Assembly (NCBI GenBank): GCA_039820405.1
Contig: JBCBQC010000027.1
Coordinates: forward strand, 3,521 to 67,520
Reading direction: 5' to 3'
Source: CALLVY01 sp937899855
Lineage (GTDB): Bacteria > Bacteroidota > Bacteroidia > Chitinophagales > Saprospiraceae
Length of the DNA stretch: 64,000 nt
Positions within the stretch are counted from its first letter, which is position 1. Every line of letters begins with the position of its first letter. Below the pieces are notes generated by a model. That model was given only the letters and a program-made list of their open reading frames with translations. It had not been told where the DNA came from and ran no database searches. The translations under genes and the position numbers were made by a program. Positions 40,253 to 48,228 of the stretch are shown here, piece by piece.

Positions 40253-40645
40253 TCAATAAATCTTGGTGTACAGATCGCTGTCGACGCCCCGAAAAGAGTT
40301 GCCTTTGAAGTCTTCGATAAAAAAGACCTCATCGAGTTCGTTGCGGGCAAAAATTTCCAGACGTACCAATTTGGTATTGATTCGGGAGGCTTGGTAACTG
40401 CAATTGCTACAGTCCGTAGAGCGAAAGCGGTTGTCGGGCAGGAAGGCCCACTCGACGTCACCATTTTACCAACTGCCCAGGAGCTTGCGCTCCACCGAAG
40501 CTGCACTAAACGGTAAGGTCAATGCAACGGCGACGGCAGCCACCAGTATGAATACGAGTCCTTTTCTCAGGAGGGGGGGATTCTCCCGGAAAAAGAACAG
40601 CCAGATAGTGAGTAGAGAAGCAGTGACGGCAATGATTGAAATCAT
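40253..40645 (-). pseudogene. Two-helix membrane gene split by an in-frame TAA
   Basis: ATG at 40645 opens 59 codons with two hydrophobic stretches (IIAVTASLLTIWLFFFR and LVFILVAAVAVALTL), ending in SVERKLLGSW. A TAA at 40466-40468 follows; the same frame then goes on 71 codons with a protein-like sequence, NGDVEWAFLPDNRFRSTDCS, NCSYQASRIN, KLVRLEIFARNELDEVFFIE and ends GVDSDLYTKIY with TGA. LLGSW plus a W.F..DN.F follow-up is the usual opening of lipocalin-like domains, so the two parts belong together. One codon change has broken this gene. Both parts are too short to be picked up as usual genes. Confidence 0.65.
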
Positions 40646-40812
40646 TGCTCGGTAGTTTGTTTCTCACAAGTCGCACCCTAAGTTAATAAAAAAAAGGCGA
40701 GGCCAAAAAAGAAAAGGAGTAGATGGTGAAAAAAAATTCGCAGCATTTGTGATTTTTAGGTGGATCCCGACACTAATGGGGTAAATAAAATCGCGGCCCA
40801 GCCAGCATCGAC

Positions 40813-41310
40813 GTGACCCAAGAAGCAGCCTTTATCCAGACCATCCAGCAATACCGCGGCATCCTCTACAAAGCCGCGGCGCTGTACACCGATCGCCCCG
40901 AAGACCGGGAAGACCTGATGCAGGAGATCCTCTACCAGCTCTGGAAATCCTACGGCTCCTTCCGGCAGGAAGCGGCGCGCAGCACTTGGATTTACCGCGT
41001 GGCCATGAACGTTTCCATCCACTACCTCAAACAAAACCGCAAACGCCCCCGCACCGTCGCCCTAGCCCCCGAACTACTGGAGCGCGCTGCGCCCCCGGAC
41101 GAGGCGGAGCAGTCCCGATGGGACAATATCCGTCGCCAGATCGACACCCTCAGTCTGCTGGAGCGGGGCATCGTCCTACTTTACTTAGAAGACAAAAGCT
41201 ACCGGGAGATCGGCGCCATCGTGGGGCTATCGGAAAGCAATGTTGGTACGCGGATGGCACGCATCAAAGCCAAACTCAAAAAAAGAATCACCGAAAAAAA
41301 GCAAGCATGA
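40813..41310 (+). CDS. ECF RNA polymerase sigma factor
   Basis: A 165-residue ECF sigma factor. Region 2: LYTDRPEDREDLMQEILYQL and YGSFRQEAARSTWIYRVAMN; region 4: LSLLERGIVLLYLEDKSYRE and LSESNVGTRMARIKAKLKKR. Start is a GTG at 40813. The stop overlaps the ATG of the next gene (ATGA), so the two are translationally coupled, as in sigma/anti-sigma pairs. Confidence 0.9.
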   Translation: MTQEAAFIQTIQQYRGILYKAAALYTDRPEDREDLMQEILYQLWKSYGSFRQEAARSTWIYRVAMNVSIHYLKQNRKRPRTVALAPELLERAAPPDEAEQSRWDNIRRQIDTLSLLERGIVLLYLEDKSYREIGAIVGLSESNVGTRMARIKAKLKKRITEKKQA

Positions 41311-41900
41311 GTATCGAAGGATTAAAGCAAGCATGGGACGCCCTCCCCGGCGAAACGGCCTCCGAGGCCCTGAGCCCCACCCGCATCCAAAACGCGTTGC
41401 GCGCGCGCTACCGCCGTGGCATTCACCGTACGATGCTCCTCGAACTGGGGCTACTGCTGGTGTACGGCTACTTCGTTGGCCTGAGTCTGTTTCGCTTCGA
41501 CCACCTGGAAAAACCCTACCTCGAAATCCTGGCCCTCGGGGCGGTCGCGACGCTGGGCTATCTGATCCTGCTCCAACTCATCCGCTTGGTCGGGCTCTTC
41601 CGTTTTGCCTACGCGGAGCAGTCTTACGTCGAGGTGCTGGAGGGCCTCGCCCGACAGCGCATTCGCCACGAGCGTTTCCGCCTGACCAAGCTGGTGCTGA
41701 GCTACCTCCTGCTGATCGTCGTGGCCATCCTCCAAGTCAAAATTTACAACGAATACGATCTGGTCCGCGAGCCCCGTTTCTGGTGGACGCTCCTCCCCCT
41801 CAGCTTGGCCTTCTTGCTCTTGGTCCGCCACCGAATCCAAAAATACCACCAAAAAGCCATCAGCGCCGCCGAGCGTACGCTCCGCGAATTGGAAACCTAG
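41307..41900 (+). CDS. Membrane protein coupled to ECF sigma factor, candidate anti-sigma
   Basis: A 197-residue protein, starting at the ATG at 41307 inside the sigma factor stop. N-terminal 45 residues are soluble (MSIEGLKQAWDALPGETASE), then four membrane helices in two pairs (LELGLLLVYGYFVGLSLF, LALGAVATLGYLILLQLI, LSYLLLIVVAILQVKIY, LLPLSLAFLLLVRHRI). Position and topology fit a membrane-bound anti-sigma factor, although no known anti-sigma motif is visible. Confidence 0.7.
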   Translation: MSIEGLKQAWDALPGETASEALSPTRIQNALRARYRRGIHRTMLLELGLLLVYGYFVGLSLFRFDHLEKPYLEILALGAVATLGYLILLQLIRLVGLFRFAYAEQSYVEVLEGLARQRIRHERFRLTKLVLSYLLLIVVAILQVKIYNEYDLVREPRFWWTLLPLSLAFLLLVRHRIQKYHQKAISAAERTLRELET

Positions 41901-42003
41901 CCCACTCGCTACCGAATCCCCCGACTTTATTGTTACTCCGTTCCTTCCTCCTGGTCTACCCACGAGCGGAGATCGGTTTTGCCTCCCCTCCAATCTTTTC
42001 AGC

Positions 42004-42576
42004 ATGAAAAACATCCCCTGGGAAAAAATCACCGAAATCGCCACCCGCTGGTACGTCTTTGTCTTCCTCAACCTCTACGGCAGTGGAAAGATCGCGGGCG
42101 GACAATTTTACCGCCGGGGCGCCTTGCCCCCCGAAGTGGCCCAGACGACCCTGGAGCAGGCCACGGCCTACGAACTGGCTTGGTCTTTCATGGGCTATTC
42201 CTTTTACTACATCCTCTTTATCGGCAGTGCCCAAATCATTGGGGCCTGGCTCCTGCTCTGGGAACGCAGCAAGCTTTTGGGGGTGATGATTCTGCTTCCC
42301 ATCATGGTCAACATCATCGTTTTCGATCTCATTTTTTTGGAAGTCAAAGACGCCCTGGTCAATGCCCTGCTCTACTTTGGGATGCTGTTGTACATCCTGT
42401 ACGCCAACCGCTCCCGGATCGCCTCCGCCTGGTGGGCACTGACGCAGCGGTCGGATGGGATGGTGGAGGACAGGGGGCCAGCGCGGTGGCAGCATTGGCT
42501 ACTGGCCCTGCTGCTCATGGCCCTGGTCTTTGGCCTCGATCAGTTGTTGGTGAACGTGGTTCGTTCCCGTGGTTAG
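42004..42576 (+). CDS. DoxX-like integral membrane protein
   Basis: A 190-residue protein with four to five membrane helices: YVFVFLNLYGSGKIAGGQFY, GYSFYYILFIGSAQIIGAWL, LLGVMILLPIMVNIIVFDLI, ALLYFGMLLYILYANRSRI and LLALLLMALVFGLDQLL. The arrangement is DoxX-like, seen in many uncharacterised Bacteroidota proteins. It is 100 bases after the sigma-linked gene; a shared transcript is possible. Confidence 0.65.
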   Translation: MKNIPWEKITEIATRWYVFVFLNLYGSGKIAGGQFYRRGALPPEVAQTTLEQATAYELAWSFMGYSFYYILFIGSAQIIGAWLLLWERSKLLGVMILLPIMVNIIVFDLIFLEVKDALVNALLYFGMLLYILYANRSRIASAWWALTQRSDGMVEDRGPARWQHWLLALLLMALVFGLDQLLVNVVRSRG

Positions 42577-42644
42577 ATTATCTTGAAGAATAGTCGATCA
42601 GCAAACAGTTGGTGGCCATTCGAAAGCTTCCTTCTACCAGGTGG

Positions 42645-42673
42645 TTTGTCTTTGGAATAAATTAGTATCTTGA
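42645..42673 (+). promoter_or_regulatory. Bacteroidota-type promoter before the 112-residue membrane protein
   Basis: TTTG at 42645-42648 and TATCTTGA at 42666-42673, 17 bases apart; this is near the TTTG-N19-TAnnTTTG consensus with one mismatch in the -7 box. The ATG follows at 42698. Confidence 0.4.
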
Positions 42674-42697
42674 CTACTCGCCATACTGTACCCAGCC

Positions 42698-43036
42698 ATG
42701 GACCAGCTACTCGATCATGATGTTCACAAGCCAAAACCAGCTCGGCTTTTCGCCCGATTATCCCTGCTCTTTGCCCTGCTCAGTGTAGGCATCACTTTGG
42801 TACTTATTTTTACCACGCCCGAAAAGGTCATGGCCAGTGATGCCGTACTACCGCCCGCTTTTCCTTGGCTTTACCAGGGGCTGTTGCTCACGGTGCCGCT
42901 CGGTCTGCTGTGTTCACTCACCAGTTTTCTACGGCGGGAGGCCCGGTCGGCCGTCCAAGTGCTGGGGCTGAGCCTCAATTTGCTGACCGCATTCCTCACG
43001 AGTGGACCGTATTTAGCGGCGCTAATGCTCGGCTAA
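42698..43036 (+). CDS. Small membrane protein of unknown function
   Basis: A 112-residue protein with three membrane helices (LSLLFALLSVGITLVLIF, LYQGLLLTVPLGLLCSLTSF, LSLNLLTAFLTSGPYLAALM). No family recognised. It lies 44 bases upstream of the acyl-CoA synthetase gene. Confidence 0.65.
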   Translation: MDQLLDHDVHKPKPARLFARLSLLFALLSVGITLVLIFTTPEKVMASDAVLPPAFPWLYQGLLLTVPLGLLCSLTSFLRREARSAVQVLGLSLNLLTAFLTSGPYLAALMLG

Positions 43037-43080
43037 GCCAAGCAAATTTGTTTAAATTGCTGGTCAAAACCCAATGCCTT

Positions 43081-44796
43081 ATGAACAAGCCCCAGCCCCT
43101 ATCCATAGCCGCCTACTTCCAAGCCGCCCGCGAACTCATCGCCCGCGAAGACCTTGCCCCACTGGCCGATTTGCACCTTGATCGACCGGAGTACTTCAAT
43201 TGGGTGGAAGACATCTTTTACCCCCTCAACGTCCAAGCCCACGGCACGGACTCCGCCCTCATCTGGCGCTACGGCGAGCAAGAACGCCGCTACTCCTTCG
43301 CCGAGGTCTACGCCCAGAGCAACCAATTGCTCCACCTCCTGCGCGCCGGCGGTGCCCAAGCCGGTGATCGCATCTACTCCCTACTGCCCCTCGTCCCCGC
43401 CAACTGGATGAGTTTTATGGCCACCATCAAAGGGGGATTCATCATGATGCCCACCGCCACCAACCTCAGCTCCCGCGATTTGATCTACCGCTTTGAATCG
43501 CTGTTTCCCGAAATCTTTATCACCGACATCCACCAAGCAGCAAAGATCGACGAAGCCGAACGCGCCTTTGGCCGCTCCCTGAAGCTAAAGGTCTGCGTCG
43601 GTGGACAGCGACCGGGCTGGGTATCCTTCGAAGACCTCGCCCAGTTTCCCACGGAAGCCGAAGCCGCCCCCACCAAGGCGGACGATGCCGTCCTGTACTT
43701 TTTTACCTCCGGCACCACGGGGCTGCCCAAAATCGTGGTCCACACCCATTTTACCTACCCCTTTGGCCACCTATCGACCGCCGCCTGGCTGGGCTGCCGA
43801 CACGGGGATGTACACTACAATATCTCCTCCCCCGGTTGGGCCAAATTTGCCTGGAGCAGTTTTTTTGCCCCCTGGAATACCGGAGCGACGATCTTCGCCA
43901 ATCAGGTCGATAAATTTATTCCCCGGGAACAACTGGCGGCCATGCAAACCTACGGCATCACCTCCTTTTGTGGTTCCCCCACCGTACTGCGCATGCTGAT
44001 TCAAGAAGACATTGGGGCCTACCAACTCCAACTGCGGACCAGCTGTGCGGCGGGCGAACCCCTCAACCCGGACGTGATCCAGAAGTGGCGGGAAGCCACC
44101 GGAGTCGTCGTACGCGACGGCTACGGACAGACGGAGACGACGGCCCTGGTGGGCAACCTCCTCGGCCAGCAGGTCCAACCCGGCTCCATGGGCCACCCTA
44201 CCTTTATGTACGACGTGGTGGTGTGCGACGAGACGGGACAAGAAGTCCCGCCACTCGAAGAGGGCATCATCTGCGTCCGCACCAACACGGGCCGCCCCAA
44301 TGGTTTGTTTACCCACTACCTCAACGACGAAGAGCGGACCCAAAGCGTTTTTGCCCACGACCTTTACTACACCGGCGACAAAGCCTATACCGACGAAGCG
44401 GGCAACATCTGGTTTATCGGTCGCAACGACGACGTCATCAAGGCTTCGGCTTACCGGATCGGGCCTTTTGAGGTGGAAAGCGTTTTGATCGAACACGAAG
44501 CGGTCGTCGAGTCGGCGGTGGTGGCCAGCCCGCACGAGCTGCGGGGCTATACCGTCAAGGCCTTTGTGATGCTGCGGGAAGGGCAGGCGCCGAGTGCGGC
44601 CCTGGCGGAGGAATTGTTTGCCTTTTCGGAGAAGCACCTGGCCAAGTACAAGGTCCCGCGCATCATCGAGTTTCCCGAGGCGCTGCCCAAAACGATCAGT
44701 GGCAAAATCCGGCGGATCGAGTTGCGGGCTACGGAGGCCCAGCGCAAGCTGGACGGGCTGCGTGGGACCCACGAGTATTTTCACGCCAAGTACTAG
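43081..44796 (+). CDS. AMP-forming acyl-CoA synthetase (ACSM/acetyl-CoA synthetase-like)
   Basis: A 571-residue adenylate-forming enzyme. YFFTSGTTGLPKIVVHTHFT is the P-loop, GYGQTETTALVG the second core, YYTGDKAYTDEAGNIWFIGR the third, and PKTISGKIRRIELRA holds the C-terminal catalytic Lys. The layout matches medium-chain acyl-CoA synthetases (ACSM). It would make acyl-CoA from a carboxylic acid, CoA and ATP. An alpha/beta hydrolase follows 27 bases on, so the two may degrade or process an ester-linked acid together (inference). Confidence 0.9.
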   Translation: MNKPQPLSIAAYFQAARELIAREDLAPLADLHLDRPEYFNWVEDIFYPLNVQAHGTDSALIWRYGEQERRYSFAEVYAQSNQLLHLLRAGGAQAGDRIYSLLPLVPANWMSFMATIKGGFIMMPTATNLSSRDLIYRFESLFPEIFITDIHQAAKIDEAERAFGRSLKLKVCVGGQRPGWVSFEDLAQFPTEAEAAPTKADDAVLYFFTSGTTGLPKIVVHTHFTYPFGHLSTAAWLGCRHGDVHYNISSPGWAKFAWSSFFAPWNTGATIFANQVDKFIPREQLAAMQTYGITSFCGSPTVLRMLIQEDIGAYQLQLRTSCAAGEPLNPDVIQKWREATGVVVRDGYGQTETTALVGNLLGQQVQPGSMGHPTFMYDVVVCDETGQEVPPLEEGIICVRTNTGRPNGLFTHYLNDEERTQSVFAHDLYYTGDKAYTDEAGNIWFIGRNDDVIKASAYRIGPFEVESVLIEHEAVVESAVVASPHELRGYTVKAFVMLREGQAPSAALAEELFAFSEKHLAKYKVPRIIEFPEALPKTISGKIRRIELRATEAQRKLDGLRGTHEYFHAKY

Positions 44797-44823
44797 CAGC
44801 TACCTTAGCAAGCACCATTAGCC

Positions 44824-45588
44824 ATGAAAGCAACCCTAAGCCTAAAGGAGGGCCACCTTACCCTGAAGTGGACCAGGAAATTTCCCGACCGGCCGACGAT
44901 TGTATTTTTACACGATGCCCTCGGTAGTATTCCCCAGTGGAAGGATTTCCCGGGGCGGCTCGCGGCGCGTTGTCGGTGCAATGGTCTGGTGTACGAACGT
45001 TACGGCTACGGCGGTGCTTCCGATGCCCCGCGGAAACGGGGGCTGGACTACCTGGAGCGGGAAGCCGAGGTGCTCTTGGAGTTGGTGGAAAGGTTGGACT
45101 TGGAACGTCCCTTGCTGTACGGCCACAGTGACGGGGGAACGATTGCCCTGCTGGCCGCAGCGCGGCAGCCCCATGGGTTTCGGGGCCTGGTGACCGAGGC
45201 GGCGCACGTCTTGGTGGAGGAGATCACCCTGGCCGGCATTCGGAAAGCGGTGGCCGCCTACGAGAACGGAGCGCTGCGGAGCAAATTGGCCTTTTACCAC
45301 GGCGAGCGGGTGGATGCGGTATTCCGCGCCTGGGCCGATACTTGGCTGGCGCCGTTTTTTCGAGCCTGGAACATCGAGACGCAGTTGTCGAGCGTGGTCT
45401 GTCCGGCCTTGGTTCTGCAGGGCGAGGCGGATGAATACGGCAGCGAGGCACAGGTCGCAGGGATTCGGCGGGCCGTAGCGGGACCGGCCGAGGTGGTTTT
45501 GCTGGAGGGCCTGGGACACCTTCCCCACAAGGAAGATCGGGATCGGGTCTTGGATTTGGCAGCGGGGTTTATCAAACGTTTGCTGTAA
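44824..45588 (+). CDS. Alpha/beta hydrolase
   Basis: A 254-residue hydrolase. IVFLHDALGSIPQWKDFPGR is the oxyanion-hole region, LLYGHSDGGTIALLAAARQP the nucleophile elbow with Ser, LVLQGEADEYGSEAQ the acid strand, LLEGLGHLPHKEDRDRVLDL the His loop. All three catalytic residues are present. Directly downstream of the acyl-CoA synthetase. Esterase or hydrolase on a small substrate; substrate unknown. Confidence 0.88.
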   Translation: MKATLSLKEGHLTLKWTRKFPDRPTIVFLHDALGSIPQWKDFPGRLAARCRCNGLVYERYGYGGASDAPRKRGLDYLEREAEVLLELVERLDLERPLLYGHSDGGTIALLAAARQPHGFRGLVTEAAHVLVEEITLAGIRKAVAAYENGALRSKLAFYHGERVDAVFRAWADTWLAPFFRAWNIETQLSSVVCPALVLQGEADEYGSEAQVAGIRRAVAGPAEVVLLEGLGHLPHKEDRDRVLDLAAGFIKRLL

Positions 45589-45604
45589 AAAATAGCAAAG
45601 CAGG

Positions 45605-46285
45605 ATGGAACTGAAAGACCTTTTTCGCCGTCAGCAAAAACTCTTGGTGCAAATTGCGCGGCAGGGCCGGTTTGAGCTGCGCCCCGACCGGGAGACTTAC
45701 GATAAAATCTTAGCCACCCGAACCCTGTGGCTGGAGGATGCCAGCATCGACCTGCGTTTTTTGAGGCAGCTGCCCCAGCTGTGGCAATTGGTGTTGAAGG
45801 GTGGCGGGCTGACTGCAGTCCCGGAAGTCGTCTGGGAATTATCGCGGCTACGGGAGCTGAATTGTTCCCGTCACACCATCGAACAGCTCGATCCGCGTTT
45901 GGCCCAATTGGAGCAATTGGAGGCCTTGTACCTGGACCACAACCAGCTGAGGGAATTACCAGATGGGGTGCCCCTGCCCAAACTAGAGGACCTGCGCGTG
46001 GCCCACAACGACCTGGAAGCCCTGCCCGATCGCTTGGGCGAATGGCAAGCGCTGGAGGAATTGTGGGTCGGCCACAATCGCCTGACCCAACTGCCGGACA
46101 GCCTGTCACAATTGCGAAAACTCCAAGTCTTGGACTTCCGCCACAATAAGATCCAACTGGACTTTGACTGCTTACAAGAACTGGAAGCGCTCCACACCAT
46201 TGGCATCCAAGGCAATCCCATTTCGAGGCGCAAATTACTACGGTGGCTGCGGGAACGAGGTCGGACGGAAGTGAAGATCATCTAG
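45605..46285 (+). CDS. Leucine-rich repeat protein
   Basis: A 226-residue cytoplasmic protein. From about residue 55 it is made of 22-24 residue leucine-rich repeats of the bacterial LPX type: LPQLWQLVLKGGGLTAVPEV, LEQLEALYLDHNQLRELPDG, WQALEELWVGHNRLTQLPDS, LRKLQVLDFRHNKIQLDFDC. No enzyme domain. Such proteins mediate protein contacts. It follows the hydrolase by 16 bases. Confidence 0.83.
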   Translation: MELKDLFRRQQKLLVQIARQGRFELRPDRETYDKILATRTLWLEDASIDLRFLRQLPQLWQLVLKGGGLTAVPEVVWELSRLRELNCSRHTIEQLDPRLAQLEQLEALYLDHNQLRELPDGVPLPKLEDLRVAHNDLEALPDRLGEWQALEELWVGHNRLTQLPDSLSQLRKLQVLDFRHNKIQLDFDCLQELEALHTIGIQGNPISRRKLLRWLRERGRTEVKII

Positions 46286-46356
46286 AGCTTTTGCTTGCCC
46301 CCCACTTTCCCCAACCCACTTTAACCACACAATACCTCACATCAAACATCAGCAAT

Positions 46357-46737
46357 ATGAACCAGGATTCCCTCCAAACCTTTGGCAATTTTATCATCAA
46401 GCAGCTATTTGATCGTGGCCTACACCGGTACGGGCAGCTTGCTCGACACGAACTCCAAACCGTAGAACCCGATCTGCAATCCTGGCTCGATGAACGCAGT
46501 CCTGAAGATCAGAAGATGATGAAAAAAGTAGTACTCAAAGTACTCCTCTCCGCGACGCACGATTTTTTATTTGCACTCGAGGAAGAAGCGGACTTTGAGC
46601 GAAAGGTGAGTGTCCTGGTTGACCAAAACAATGTTGCCGACCTCAGTGATGGCTTGCAGGGAGAATTGTTTTTAGAGGACGGTTGGATCAATCGTTACAG
46701 CGAGTTTAGAGACGACGCTCGCTCCCTGATCGGTTGA
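46357..46737 (+). CDS. Small acidic protein of unknown function
   Basis: A 126-residue soluble protein from the ATG at 46357. Largely helical in the first half (LQTFGNFIIKQLFDRGLHRY), acidic in the second (FLFALEEEADFERKVSVLVD, DLSDGLQGELFLEDGWINRY). It looks like bacterial immunity-type small proteins, but there is no toxin gene in view. Function unknown. Confidence 0.65.
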   Translation: MNQDSLQTFGNFIIKQLFDRGLHRYGQLARHELQTVEPDLQSWLDERSPEDQKMMKKVVLKVLLSATHDFLFALEEEADFERKVSVLVDQNNVADLSDGLQGELFLEDGWINRYSEFRDDARSLIG

Positions 46738-46789
46738 AATAAAAAGGAAGTCTTCCACGCCCAATCTTTATCCGCACAACGCTTTCCCC

Positions 46790-47179
46790 ATGGACCCTAG
46801 CCAAATGGATCAAATCATTCGCCAAAAGTACCAGGCCTCTCTACTGGATGACCAGCAGTGGGTCCAGATTATCGGTTTTTTGGTCGCGCACGGGGAGCTT
46901 TTTTCCCAGCTCACCCTCTAATCCATATACGGTCGTTCCCACCAATTGCTCATCGACGGCAGTGAGGCTTGGGGGATCGACTTTTACCCCAACGGGATGG
47001 AAAGCATGGTGACTGCCCCTCCCGTGCCGGGCTGGATACTCTACCGGGAGATTGCATCCCTACAGCTGTACTGTCGATCGTCCATTCCCGAGGTGCTGAA
47101 AGACCTGAGCCAGTTGGGGCCACTCGAATGGCGCAGTGCGGAATCGGTACTCACCATTTACGCCTACCGCGAGCGCTAA
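46790..47179 (+). pseudogene. Small protein gene split by an in-frame TAA
   Basis: ATG at 46790 gives 43 codons (SLLDDQQWVQIIGFLVAHGE, LFSQLTL) to a TAA at 46919-46921. The same frame continues with 85 protein-like codons: SIYGRSHQLLIDGSEAWGID, FYPNGMESMVTAPPVPGWIL, YREIASLQLYCRSSIPEVLK, ending AESVLTIYAYRER. The total, 128 residues, is a size seen for small immunity-like proteins such as its neighbour. A single base change (for example GAA to TAA) would account for the stop. Start could also be the ATG at 46805. Confidence 0.6.
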
Positions 47180-47192
47180 GCCCCCTCCCCCA

Positions 47193-48215
47193 TCATTCGC
47201 TTTCCAAGGGGATGCTCCGCAGGTAAGCATCGTCGGGAAAAGACTCGCGCGCCACGCTCAACAGGTCGGGCCGCAGCAAGCGACAGTCCGTTCGAACCTG
47301 TTTGTTGGCGTTGATGAGCAACCAGTCGTCGCAATAAAAGGCGATCAACAAATCGGTGTATTGCTCCTTTTCCACGTGCAGGCGAAAACCAACATCCGGC
47401 AGGAAGGTACAGTTTTTCAACTGGGCGCCGGCCACCTTGATTTCCTTCCCCTTGAGGAGGTCGAGGAGGAGTTGTTGCTTGGGGCTTTCCAGTTGCTCCA
47501 CCCGATCGACAATCAGGTAGCCATTGAACAATTTGCTGGAATCGTTGGAGCTTTCCTCGGGATTGAGCAGGAAGGCTGAAATGGAATCCGCGGCGACCAT
47601 CCGTTCGGCGATCTTCGCACCAAAGTTGGCCTTGAGGTAATCCAGTACCATCTCGGTGGAGGGCGTGGAAGGTGGGGTTGGGGGAGGCATGGGTAACAGT
47701 TGTTGGAGCCAATGGCCTAAGGTATCGCGGACCCGGTCGAAGTCCTCAAACGGTGCTTGGTCCGCAAGGTGAAATTGCCAAACGCTACAGTTGAGGTCCA
47801 GCAAAACGGAAAGGGTATCGACCCGCTGGGTTTGGCTGTCCGTTCCGAAAAAGGCGATCGCGTACTGGGGCAGAAAAGCACAGGATTTTTGTAGGCTATC
47901 GAAGCTGTAACTGCCCTCGCTGCGCAGCAGTTGGTGGAGGGCGTAGCGTTGCCGATTGGTCAGGGTATCGCTTTGCTGGCTCAGCGCATAACCCAGGTGC
48001 TGGGATTCGGGAGCGGCCTCCGCCAGCGGATCGAGGGCGTAGACTTTTACGCTATCGGCGGCATTCAGAAATTGCACCGTACGATCGCCCAGGAACTGGA
48101 CGACGCGAGCGTCGTAGGGCAGATTGGAGTAGCCGGTGAGGAGGTCATTGCAGGTACTGGCCAGGGAGATGATGCCCAGCAATAAGAGGGACAGGTAGCT
48201 TAGTGGTATTTTCAT
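47193..48215 (-). CDS. Lipoprotein with an internal duplication
   Basis: A 340-residue exported protein (ATG at 48215, signal LLLLGIISLASTC). Two halves resemble each other: KSCAFLPQYAIAFFGTDSQT then VLLDLNCSVWQF in the first, KNCTFLPDVGFRLHVEKEQY then LLIAFYCDDWLLI in the second; each copy follows a helical stretch (LSQQSDTLTNRQRYALHQLL; VEQLESPKQQLLLDLLKGKE). A proline-rich hinge (MPPPTPPSTPSTE) separates them. The duplicated unit of about 100 residues is not one I recognise. It is the last gene of the leftward cluster behind the MORN-caspase. Confidence 0.75.
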   Translation of the reverse strand: MKIPLSYLSLLLLGIISLASTCNDLLTGYSNLPYDARVVQFLGDRTVQFLNAADSVKVYALDPLAEAAPESQHLGYALSQQSDTLTNRQRYALHQLLRSEGSYSFDSLQKSCAFLPQYAIAFFGTDSQTQRVDTLSVLLDLNCSVWQFHLADQAPFEDFDRVRDTLGHWLQQLLPMPPPTPPSTPSTEMVLDYLKANFGAKIAERMVAADSISAFLLNPEESSNDSSKLFNGYLIVDRVEQLESPKQQLLLDLLKGKEIKVAGAQLKNCTFLPDVGFRLHVEKEQYTDLLIAFYCDDWLLINANKQVRTDCRLLRPDLLSVARESFPDDAYLRSIPLESE

Positions 48216-48228
48216 GATCGGCATTTTT

